DNA of 12,155 nt, taken from the NCBI GenBank assembly GCA_019232735.1, contig JAFANL010000133.1:1-12155 (forward strand), in the 5' to 3' direction. Each line of letters opens with the position of its first letter. Positions within the stretch are counted from its first letter, which is position 1. The notes beneath the pieces were generated by a model. That model saw only the letters and a list, made by a program, of their open reading frames with translations. It had not been told where the DNA came from and ran no database searches. Positions 6,201 through 12,155 of this stretch are shown here, piece after piece. Position numbers and translations under genes: made by a program. Source of the stretch: Aquitalea sp. (lineage in GTDB: Bacteria; Pseudomonadota; Gammaproteobacteria; Burkholderiales; Chromobacteriaceae).

Positions 6201-7043
6201 TCAGCGCGGCATCACCCACACCAGGCGTGAGCCGCCCTGAGCATCGTTCAGCGCCTGCCGCCGCCAGTAACCCTGACTGGCGTAGTCGGACATCGACAGA
6301 CTGACGCCATCCATGCGGCAGTAACTGACTTCCTGATAGCCAGCCTTCAGCAGCTGGCTACGTCCCTTTTGGCGGCTCTTGGCACAGGAAGGATGCATCG
6401 CCAACGCAAGCGCGGGCTCGGGCGCGGCCGCTTCCCAGCCACGCACCAGCTGCAGTCGCGGCTGCGTCATCAAGGCCAGGGTATTCAGTACCGCAAGCAG
6501 CAAGGGCTGCCATGCTGCCTCCACGCCGGCTACCACAGTGGACAATTCGCCCGGATAAGACAGGCTCAGTGACAAGGTGTCGCCTGCATCGGTCAGCCAG
6601 TCTGTCCCGGCACGGGAAAAATCGCCCCGCATCAGCAGCAATTCCACCGCGCCATCGTCGGCATGCTGCATCAGCAACGCACCGCCACACTCACGGTCAG
6701 CAATGTGCAGATAGAAAGCATCGGCCGGCAAGCATAGTCGCTCCGGCAGATGGGCTGGCACACGGGTGTGCGCCAAGGCCTGGGTCAAACCATCTTCCAG
6801 ATGAGCCACCAGCCGGCCATGACGACAGAACAGACCAAAAGCCCGTGCCAGCTGCTGTTCGGATTCGATGCGCAAGGCCGCTGCCGGGTATACCTGGGCA
6901 GCCCGCTCCAGCTCGCGCCGCGTCAGGTCAGCCACTTCCTGCTCTGCTGTTTCCAGCTGCACCGCCTGCGCATAGAGCTGGCCAACCCGCCTGGTCCATG
7001 GCCGTGTTGCGGCATAGCGTTGCACGGTGTAGTTCATCTCCAT
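6201..7043 (-). CDS. Uncharacterised 280-residue protein
   Basis: I do not recognise this family. No signal peptide is seen, and the hydrophobic segment WQPLLLAVLNTLALM (179-192) is short and more likely a buried helix than a membrane span. The N-terminal 100 residues are Arg/Gln/Glu-rich and helical-looking, and the middle (105-175) looks beta-rich. The C-terminus carries CRMDGVSLSMSDYASQGYWRRQ, then SRLVWVMP; the G-Y-W-R-R-Q plus V-W-V pair loosely recalls a C-terminal motif seen in some plasmid and phage hypothetical proteins, a weak recollection only. ATG 7043 is chosen because AGGGG lies 5 bases upstream; ATG 7037 is the alternative, and the longer TTG start at 7085 lacks a site. A -10-like TACAAT (7078-7073, minus strand) could drive it, or it may be co-transcribed with the acetyltransferase 71 bases upstream. 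Codon use resembles neighbouring genes, so it is probably real. Confidence 0.75.
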   Translation of the reverse strand: MEMNYTVQRYAATRPWTRRVGQLYAQAVQLETAEQEVADLTRRELERAAQVYPAAALRIESEQQLARAFGLFCRHGRLVAHLEDGLTQALAHTRVPAHLPERLCLPADAFYLHIADRECGGALLMQHADDGAVELLLMRGDFSRAGTDWLTDAGDTLSLSLSYPGELSTVVAGVEAAWQPLLLAVLNTLALMTQPRLQLVRGWEAAAPEPALALAMHPSCAKSRQKGRSQLLKAGYQEVSYCRMDGVSLSMSDYASQGYWRRQALNDAQGGSRLVWVMPR

Positions 7044-7114
7044 TACAGCCCCTGGCAAAGAAAAAGGGCCGCATTGTAAGCGCAAGCACTACCTAGCCGC
7101 CAGCCACATGGCTG

Positions 7115-7549
7115 TCAGGTGTTTTCGCCTCCAGCGGAGATGATGGAGTAACGGCAGATGTCTTCGCGCCGCTGCCAGCCCTGCTTTTCCCAGAAGCTTT
7201 GTGCCGCGGTATTGCTGCGAAAAACATCGAGATGGGTTTTGTGTATGCCCAGCCGGGCAAGTTCGACAATGCAGGCATCCACCAGCCGACACGCCAGGCC
7301 CTGCCGACGATACGCCGGCAGCACCAGCAAGTGCTGCAGATAACCACGGCGACCATCATGACCGGACATCACGCAGCCGATGATCTTGCCCTGCTCCACC
7401 GCAACAAAACTCAGGCTGGGGTTTCTGGCCAGATAACGGGCGACTGCCTGCTCGGAATCGGCATCACGAATGGAAATGCCAGGGGTCTGCTGCATCAGCC
7501 CCAGCACCGTGGGGTAGTCTTCCAATTGCATCAAGCGAATATCGGGCAT
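7115..7549 (-). CDS. GNAT-family N-acetyltransferase, YpeA-like
   Basis: A 144-residue acetyl-CoA-dependent acyltransferase, a full single GNAT domain. It begins MPDIRLMQLEDYPTV (beta1/alpha1). Then come SLSFVAVEQGKIIGCVMSGHDGRRGYLQHLLVLPAYRRQGLACRLVDA, containing beta4 and motif A with the acetyl-CoA pyrophosphate loop RRQGLA, and the motif B part LDVFRSNTAAQSFWEKQGWQRR. The GHDGRRG segment resembles E. coli YpeA and RimI-like enzymes. The substrate (small molecule or protein N-terminus) cannot be assigned. The start follows GGAGG at 8 bases spacing. It lies 96 bases downstream of the EAL gene and 71 upstream of the unrecognised gene, all on the minus strand, so the three may share transcripts. 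A 5-bp hairpin (7101-7114) follows its stop but has no T-run. Confidence 0.9.
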   Translation of the reverse strand: MPDIRLMQLEDYPTVLGLMQQTPGISIRDADSEQAVARYLARNPSLSFVAVEQGKIIGCVMSGHDGRRGYLQHLLVLPAYRRQGLACRLVDACIVELARLGIHKTHLDVFRSNTAAQSFWEKQGWQRREDICRYSIISAGGENT

Positions 7550-7645
7550 CGTCCTTGCCTCCAGATGACAACAGACTGATGTTATGCCCTGGCAAGCAAA
7601 TCAGAAAGCGTGCTGTACCCACCAGCATGACCTCAAGCCGGCGAA

Positions 7646-9250
7646 TCAGCGGGTGCTGGCCTCTGGTCGCGCCATTCTGGCCGCGCCGATCACCGGCTGA
7701 CGATCCTGGGTAATGCCGGAATACAGCCACTGACGGAAGTGGTTGAGCGTCATTGGCTTGCCAAAATAGAAGCCCTGCAGAAATTCGAAACCCTTGACCG
7801 ACAGATAATTCTGCTGCCCCTGGGTTTCCACGCCCTTGACGATGACCTGCACTCCAAGCTGCTGCGAGGTTTGCAGCAGCCCATCCAGAATATTGGTCTT
7901 GAAACTGTCCTTGCCCAAGGCAGAGACATAGCCCTTTTCCACCTTCAGGTAGTCAAAACCCCAGCGGCGCAGATAATTGCGGTCGGCATAGCCGATGCCA
8001 AAATCGTCCAGAGCCAGCTTGACCCCCATCTGGCGCAGATCCTGCACCACACGGTAGGTGACCTGATGTTCGGGTAGCGGAAAACGCTCGGACACTTCCA
8101 GCACCAGCATTGCCTTCTTCTCGCGCAATACCGCCAGCAGAATCTTGCAGTCTTCCACCAGGTCAGGCATGCCCAGATGTTCGGCCGCGATATTGATGCC
8201 GACAAAGAAGCCCGGCGGCAAGGCCACCTGTTTCAGCTCCTTGGTGACACGGCGAATCAGGTAACGGGTCAGCGGCACGATCAGGCCGGCATCTTCCGCT
8301 GCAGGAATGAACAGGTCAGAACGGATGGAGCCTTGTACCGGATGACGCCAGCGTGCCAGCACCTCCACGCCCACGCATTCGCCGTTATCCGCCGTCACGA
8401 TGGGTTGGTAATGGGTGAAGAATTCCTTGTTGCGTATGCCCTGGGCAATTTCCCAGCCGCTGGAATTGCGCGCCACCCGGTGATGCAACAAGGACCAGGC
8501 CAGTACCGCACCGGCCAGGCCAGCCAGCAACATGGCATCCAGCCGGCGCAGCAGTGAGGCTTCCACCACCACGGACCACGGCAACTGCATGCTGACGGAG
8601 AATGCACCATCGCCAGACTTGGCCAAGTAGTCCAGCCCTCCGTCATCGTTCTCGCTCACCGCACTGACCATACCGTCAGCCGTCAGCGCGCGGCTACCGA
8701 CTACCAGTCGTGCCTGCTTCCCACCTACCGCGGCTTGCGCCAGCAAGGCCGAGAACGGCTCCACGCTCAGTTCCAGCACACTCATGCCATTGCCACGCTG
8801 CACCAGGCGCAGGCCCTGCCGACCACTCATGGCAACGCTGACCAGCTGCACGCCACTACCATCCACGGTCGATGGCGGCATTTCGGGATGCAATGTATCC
8901 GAGCTGCACACCCGTCCGTCCGGACCGATCTTCCAAGCATAGCGCGCCTGCGTCAGTGCTTGCATGGTGGACAACAGCATCTGGCGCGGAATATCGCAGC
9001 CACTGGCATCGATGGTAATGGCGTCAATCCGACCTACTACCGCATTCGCATTGGCAAACTGCTGCTCGAACTGCCGGACCAGGGTATCGGCCCGCTCATG
9101 CAGGTCGGCACGCGCCTGCAGCCAGCTGGCCGACAAGGTCAATACCCAGCCAAACAGCAGGCAAGCCGAAACCGCAGCGGTATACACTACCGCCGGTTTG
9201 GAAGACAAAGCGTAACGCGACCATAGCGTTCGTACTTTTTTAAGCAGCAT
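7646..9250 (-). CDS. Membrane-bound CSS-motif EAL-domain c-di-GMP phosphodiesterase (putative)
   Basis: 534 residues from ATG 9250. Layout: cytoplasmic start, TM1 about 21-44, a periplasmic CSS domain (about 45-235) with Cys85 and the CSS motif at 115-117, TM2 about 239-256, then a cytoplasmic EAL domain (about 268-515). In E. coli homologues the periplasmic cysteines form a DsbA/DsbB-dependent disulfide that restrains activity. EAL residues present: Glu296 (written EVL, a tolerated variant), Asn353, Glu385, Asp415-Asp416 in DDFGIGYAD, Lys436, Glu475 and Gln492. The usual A-E-G-V-E-T reads VKGVET, with Lys472 replacing the first Glu. Expected role is hydrolysis of c-di-GMP to pGpG, if still active. 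An upstream in-frame ATG at 9298 gives 550 residues but lacks a ribosome site; 9250 gives the typical short lead before TM1. Confidence 0.88.
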   Translation of the reverse strand: MLLKKVRTLWSRYALSSKPAVVYTAAVSACLLFGWVLTLSASWLQARADLHERADTLVRQFEQQFANANAVVGRIDAITIDASGCDIPRQMLLSTMQALTQARYAWKIGPDGRVCSSDTLHPEMPPSTVDGSGVQLVSVAMSGRQGLRLVQRGNGMSVLELSVEPFSALLAQAAVGGKQARLVVGSRALTADGMVSAVSENDDGGLDYLAKSGDGAFSVSMQLPWSVVVEASLLRRLDAMLLAGLAGAVLAWSLLHHRVARNSSGWEIAQGIRNKEFFTHYQPIVTADNGECVGVEVLARWRHPVQGSIRSDLFIPAAEDAGLIVPLTRYLIRRVTKELKQVALPPGFFVGINIAAEHLGMPDLVEDCKILLAVLREKKAMLVLEVSERFPLPEHQVTYRVVQDLRQMGVKLALDDFGIGYADRNYLRRWGFDYLKVEKGYVSALGKDSFKTNILDGLLQTSQQLGVQVIVKGVETQGQQNYLSVKGFEFLQGFYFGKPMTLNHFRQWLYSGITQDRQPVIGAARMARPEASTR

Positions 9251-9652
9251 CCATTTAATCCGGTCACCATGCCAAGGGCTGGCTGATCGTGGCCTCATGC
9301 TAGAAATAGCACCGCGCCGCTTGTTTTATCATAGCTCCATACCGGCAGAACAAAACCCGATATCCGCTGCTCGCCAGCGGGAAAATGCCGCCTGACACAC
9401 AGGCTGCCCACCAGGGGAAATGGCACGCATTCGCAGCACCTTGCAGGTGCAGCCCCCGAAGAGACAGACAAGACTTGCAAGCATATCGTTTTGGATCAGC
9501 CAATAAAAGCGTAGTTTTGCTTATATCAAACTTAAACAATTTACATAAATTAAAGACAAGAACATGACCCAAGCCCGGCACGGCAAGGCTCGACGCTGCA
9601 GTGCCGGCCGCATTAAGATCCAGCATCGCACCACGCCAGGAAAGCACATCGC
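9251..9652. other. Divergent intergenic region between the EAL and dehydrogenase genes
   Basis: About 400 bases with no convincing gene. For the minus strand, TATGAT (9333-9328) is a good -10 about 80 bases from the EAL start, with a poor -35 (TTTTGT). Two perfect short stems are present: CCGCTG-CTCGC-CAGCGG (9364-9380) and GCACCT-TGC-AGGTGC (9436-9450). A strongly AT-rich stretch (about 9497-9557) probably carries the dehydrogenase promoter; no single hexamer pair stands out. Downstream of it CCGGCAC (9575-9581) pairs with GTGCCGG (9601-9607) in the putative leader. A 115-codon open frame on the minus strand (9300-9647) lacks family features and is not called. Confidence 0.5.
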
Positions 9653-10528
9653 ATGGAAAGAATCGGCTTCATCGGACTGGGCCTGATGGGTTTCCCCATG
9701 TGCCGTCGCCTACAGGCCGCCGGCTTCCCGCTCACGGTAGCAAATCGCTCGGCAGATAAACTGCAGCAGGCTGCGGCGGAAAGCATGCAAACGGCACCGA
9801 ATCCGGCACAACTGGCAGACAACAGCGACATCATCATGCTGTGCCTTGCCGACGCGGCCGCAGTGGAGTCGGTGCTGACCCAGCTCAGCCCGGCACTGCG
9901 CGCAGGCCAGCTGATCATTGACCTGTCCAGCATTGACCCGGACAACACCCGTCGCTTTGCCGCCCTTGCCGCCACGCAGGGTGCAGACTGGGTCGACGCC
10001 CCGGTATCCGGTGGCGTGAACGGCGCCGTTCAAGGCAAGCTGGTGATCATGGCAGGAGGAGATGAAAGAAATATTGCACGCGCCAGCACGGCCCTGCAGC
10101 CGCTGTCACAGCGCATCACCCACATGGGGGCCGTTGGCAGCGGCCAGGTGACCAAGATCTGCAACCAGCTGATTGTGGCCGCCAATGCCATGCTGATTGC
10201 CGAGGCGGTTTCTCTGGCGGAAAACAACGGTGTGGATGCCAGCCTGCTGGCACCCGCACTGGCCGGCGGCTTTGCCGATTCCCTGCCCTTGCAGATCCTG
10301 GCACCACGCATGGCCGCCCGTCAGGCCGAGCCGGTGCAGTGGAAAGTGGCCACCCTGCTGAAAGACCTGGACAACGCCGGCCAGCTTTCACGGCAAAGCC
10401 AGTCCGCCACGCCACTGGCCGCACTGGCCAGCCAACTGATGCGCCTGCACGCCGCACAAGGCCATGCCATGGCCGACCTTAGCAGCATCATTCACCTGTA
10501 TCAGGATCAGGAAGCCAAATCATGTTGA
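9653..10528 (+). CDS. Beta-hydroxyacid dehydrogenase, tartronate semialdehyde reductase (GarR/GlxR) type
   Basis: 291 residues. The N-terminal Rossmann domain begins MERIGFIGLGLMGFPM (GxGxxG-type loop). Strand 2 ends in VANRS; Asn-Arg at this place usually marks NADP(H) preference, whereas an acidic residue marks NAD. The substrate motif is DAPVSGG (115-121), followed by a C-terminal all-helical domain with the catalytic lysine in GSGQVTKICNQ (Lys168, Asn171). GarR/GlxR enzymes reduce tartronate semialdehyde to D-glycerate. Close relatives act on 3-hydroxyisobutyrate, L-threonate or succinic semialdehyde, and sequence alone does not settle which. The ribosome site AGGAA is 10 bases before ATG. 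The stop codon overlaps the next ORF by 7 bases (10522-10528), implying translational coupling to the isomerase, which supports a shared pathway. Confidence 0.88.
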   Translation: MERIGFIGLGLMGFPMCRRLQAAGFPLTVANRSADKLQQAAAESMQTAPNPAQLADNSDIIMLCLADAAAVESVLTQLSPALRAGQLIIDLSSIDPDNTRRFAALAATQGADWVDAPVSGGVNGAVQGKLVIMAGGDERNIARASTALQPLSQRITHMGAVGSGQVTKICNQLIVAANAMLIAEAVSLAENNGVDASLLAPALAGGFADSLPLQILAPRMAARQAEPVQWKVATLLKDLDNAGQLSRQSQSATPLAALASQLMRLHAAQGHAMADLSSIIHLYQDQEAKSC

Positions 10529-11310
10529 AACTGTCCGCCAACCTGAGCATGCTGTTTAGCCATCTCCCCTGGCCGCAGCGCTTTGCCGCTGCCCGTGCCG
10601 CCGGCTTCGAGGCTGTGGAAATCCAGTTTCCCTATGAGCATACGGTGGCGCAATTACAAGACTGGCTTAACGAGCATCAGCTCAAACTGGTGTTGATCAA
10701 TGCTCCCGCCGGCGACCTGATGCAAGGGGGCAGCGGACTGGCCGGCCCCCCCGGCAAGGAGGCCGAATTCGCCAGTGGCCTGCAGCAATGCCTGCACTAC
10801 GCCACGCAGCTGGGCGTGGAAGCAGTGAACATCCTGCCAGGACGACTGGCAGCAGGCTGCAAGCACGCGCAGGCGCTGGCCACGCTGCATGCCAATCTGC
10901 TGCTGGCCGCCGGGCAACTGGCGCAGCAGCACATCCGCTGCACGGTGGAAGCCATCAACCGTTTTGACATGCCCGGCTTTCTGGTCAGCCGCGTGGAAGA
11001 GCTGCAGCAACTGCCCTCACACCCCAACCTTTACTGGCAGATCGATCTTTATCATATGGCGCGCATGAGTGAGCCACTGGAAGCGCTACTCGCCACACAC
11101 TGGCCCCGCATCGGTCACCTGCAGTTTGCCGACTGCCCAGGCCGTGGCGCGCCGGGTAGCGGTGCACTGGATTTCGACAAACTGTTCAAGCAGATCAGCA
11201 GCTTACCCTACCCCTTCTGGACCGGTGCGGAATACCGTGACAGCGACGGCCTCATGCCGTGGTTGCCAGCCTTGCTGCAAATGCCACCCTCGGAGCTGCC
11301 AGCGAACTGA
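10522..11310 (+). CDS. hyi: Hydroxypyruvate isomerase / 2-oxo-tetronate isomerase-like TIM barrel
   Basis: 262 residues, the usual length, of the Hyi/OtnI branch of the xylose-isomerase-like TIM-barrel superfamily. It opens KLSANLSMLFSHLPWPQRF, nearly the family signature. Metal and catalytic positions are visible: Glu143 (VEAINRFDMPGF), Asp175 (QIDLYHMARM), Gln201 (LQFAD) and Glu237 (GAEYRD). Hyi interconverts hydroxypyruvate and tartronate semialdehyde; OtnI acts on 2-oxo-tetronate. Differences from E. coli Hyi as I recall it: GERGIA is GGSGLA (Arg lost), EPINHFD is EAINRFD, and HRGEPGTGE is GRGAPGSGA, so the pocket may hold another substrate. AGGAAG lies 7 bases before the ATG, inside the end of the dehydrogenase gene. 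No glyoxylate carboligase gene follows; a weak terminator at 11313 ends the two-gene unit. Confidence 0.85.
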   Translation: MLKLSANLSMLFSHLPWPQRFAAARAAGFEAVEIQFPYEHTVAQLQDWLNEHQLKLVLINAPAGDLMQGGSGLAGPPGKEAEFASGLQQCLHYATQLGVEAVNILPGRLAAGCKHAQALATLHANLLLAAGQLAQQHIRCTVEAINRFDMPGFLVSRVEELQQLPSHPNLYWQIDLYHMARMSEPLEALLATHWPRIGHLQFADCPGRGAPGSGALDFDKLFKQISSLPYPFWTGAEYRDSDGLMPWLPALLQMPPSELPAN

Positions 11311-11312
11311 AT

Positions 11313-11334
11313 ATTGCAAATTTATGCAATTTTT
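11313..11334 (+). terminator. Weak AT-rich terminator after the isomerase gene
   Basis: ATTGCA (11313-11318) and TGCAAT (11325-11330) form a perfect 6-bp stem around a 6-base loop, running into five T residues. It starts 3 bases after the stop codon. Position and T-run fit a Rho-independent terminator, but the stem is AT-rich and would be weak. Confidence 0.5.
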
Positions 11335-11675
11335 CAGTTTTTGCGACACCACCTGACAGGGAATCAATCACTTAGCCAGCTACTTTGCAAAAACAGCTTG
11401 CAATCATCAAGATTTTCCCTTAAAGTGCGAACCCTTCTGATTTTCATCTCCGCCGGCAGCTTTGCTTGCAGTATTTCGCAAACTCTGCCGGTGTGATGCT
11501 TCATCGTCCCTGACCGATATCCCAGGCTTCGTCCATGTAGTGTCTCTTTTGACTGGACTGCTGTTCGCCGCTTGCACAGGTTGGTGCCGATGACCGACAG
11601 CCTCTTACCGAGGCTGCTAACCGCCACATCACCTGGCCAAGCGACACCGGCACTATTCCGGTTTGAAAGGACAAT
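11335..11675 (+). promoter_or_regulatory. Promoter region and long hairpin-rich leader of the DEAD-box helicase gene
   Basis: No convincing gene lies here. TTGCAA (11398-11403) and TAAAGT (11421-11426), 17 bases apart, make a plausible promoter (4 of 6 each), giving a leader of about 240 bases. Three stems follow. CCGGCAG/CTGCCGG (11453-11459 with 11485-11491) is stacked on TTTGC/GCAAA (11461-11465 with 11478-11482). CAGCCTC/GAGGCTG (11598-11604 with 11610-11616) has a 5-base loop. ACCGG/CCGGT (11646-11650 with 11658-11662) sits 4 bases before the AAGGA ribosome site. Long structured leaders are common for cold-induced RNA helicase genes; that link is inferred. The 60-codon open frame 11314-11496 starts with TTG inside the terminator and is not called. 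Confidence 0.5.
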
Positions 11676-12155
11676 ATGCATTTCTCCGACCTGGGCGTAG
11701 CCCCGACCATCCTGCGCGCACTCGAAGCTGCTGGTTACGACACTCCGACCGGCGTACAAGCCGAAGCCATCCCGGCCGCCATTGCTGGCCGCGACCTGCT
11801 GGTTTCCGCTCAAACCGGTAGCGGCAAGACCGCCGCCTTCCTGCTGCCGGCGCTGACCAAGCTGTCCGAGCGCTCCACTGGCAAGGGCCAAGGCCCGCGC
11901 GTACTGGTTCTGTGCCCGACCCGCGAACTGGCTCAGCAAGTTGAAAAGAACGCCCTGGAATACGGCAAGGACCTGCGCTGGATGAAAACCGCCTGCCTGG
12001 TTGGCGGTGCTTCCTTCGGCTACCAGACCCGCGCCCTGTCCCGCCCGATCGACCTGATCGTGGCCACCCCGGGCCGTCTGATGGACCACATGCGCTCCGG
12101 CCGTGTTGACTTCTCCCGCCTGGAAATGCTGGTGCTGGACGAAGCCGACCGCATG
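11676..12155 (+). CDS. rhlE: DEAD-box ATP-dependent RNA helicase, RhlE-like (N-terminal part only)
   Basis: The first 160 codons are present and the gene runs off the right edge. Helicase motifs appear in order: Phe3 plus the Q motif (YDTPTGVQAEAIP), motif I AQTGSGKT, motif Ia PTRELAQQ, the GG motif (LVGGASFGYQ), motif Ib TPGRLMDH, and motif II DEAD near the end. This is RecA-like domain 1; motif III and domain 2 are outside the window. These proteins unwind short RNA duplexes and remodel ribonucleoproteins in ribosome assembly and RNA decay, often at low temperature. The very short N-terminus before the Q motif and the overall wording favour the RhlE group over DbpA, SrmB or CsdA, but the diagnostic C-terminus is not seen. 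ATG 11676 follows AAGGA at 4 bases. Confidence 0.9.
   Translation, partial: MHFSDLGVAPTILRALEAAGYDTPTGVQAEAIPAAIAGRDLLVSAQTGSGKTAAFLLPALTKLSERSTGKGQGPRVLVLCPTRELAQQVEKNALEYGKDLRWMKTACLVGGASFGYQTRALSRPIDLIVATPGRLMDHMRSGRVDFSRLEMLVLDEADRM

Noticed and set aside
9251..9298. Longer EAL protein start at ATG 9298
   Set aside because: No ribosome-binding sequence precedes it and the added 16 residues are not typical before TM1. It cannot be excluded, only judged less likely.
9301..9480. Possible c-di-GMP riboswitch upstream of the EAL gene
   Set aside because: I looked for the conserved core of the GEMM class on the minus strand and did not find it; only unrelated short stems are present.
9300..9647. 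115-codon minus-strand frame in the intergenic region
   Set aside because: No domain, no ribosome site, and it spans an AT-rich promoter-like stretch.
9564..9680. Short plus-strand frame starting at ATG 9564 upstream of the dehydrogenase gene
   Set aside because: It reads out of frame into the dehydrogenase gene, is Arg/Lys-rich without any family look, and covers the leader stem; probably chance.
11364..12089. 241-codon minus-strand frame opposite the helicase
   Set aside because: Antisense shadow; the plus strand encodes all DEAD-box motifs in order.

Overview
The window looks like ordinary chromosome of a GC-rich betaproteobacterium. Gene content and protein style (AcnB-type aconitase, class I Fbp, GcvA-like LysR regulator, CSS-motif EAL protein, RhlE-like helicase) would fit the Neisseriales/Chromobacteriaceae. 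That placement rests on protein style only. No tRNA, rRNA, insertion sequence, CRISPR array or phage gene is visible.

Left part (1-3374): the 5' three quarters or more of acnB run leftward off the window edge. acnB is divergent from a GcvA-type LysR regulator gene. The 183-bp space between them holds a perfect LysR-type palindrome (TGTGAGT-TAT-ACTCACA), a candidate acnB promoter whose start point would put the palindrome near -65, and a stem-loop in the acnB leader. The palindrome ends two bases before the regulator's ATG, so it could serve both acnB control and autoregulation.

Middle part (3380-7549): an orphan periplasmic solute-binding protein (minus strand) is divergent from fbp (fructose-1,6-bisphosphatase, plus strand), which ends in a clear intrinsic terminator. 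Next comes a stand-alone tandem receiver protein with its own promoter. Its first receiver has lost the phosphoacceptor Asp and its second is intact. It meets tail-to-tail, with no base between the stop codons, a 280-residue protein I do not recognise. A GNAT acetyltransferase gene lies upstream of that protein on the same strand.

Right part (7646-12155): a membrane-anchored CSS-EAL c-di-GMP phosphodiesterase-like protein (minus strand), a roughly 400-bp intergenic region, then a translationally coupled pair: a beta-hydroxyacid dehydrogenase (tartronate-semialdehyde-reductase type) and a hydroxypyruvate-isomerase-type TIM barrel. After a weak AT-rich terminator and a roughly 365-bp hairpin-rich leader, the N-terminal half of a DEAD-box RNA helicase runs off the right edge.

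Metabolically the window combines TCA cycle (acnB), gluconeogenesis (fbp) and glyoxylate/tetronate-type carbon use (dehydrogenase plus isomerase), interspersed with signalling genes (tandem receiver, EAL). I see no new multi-gene defence or mobile system. The features most worth following up are the acnB/LysR control region, the half-dead tandem receiver, the unrecognised 280-residue protein, and the EAL protein with a charge-reversing change next to its catalytic loop.
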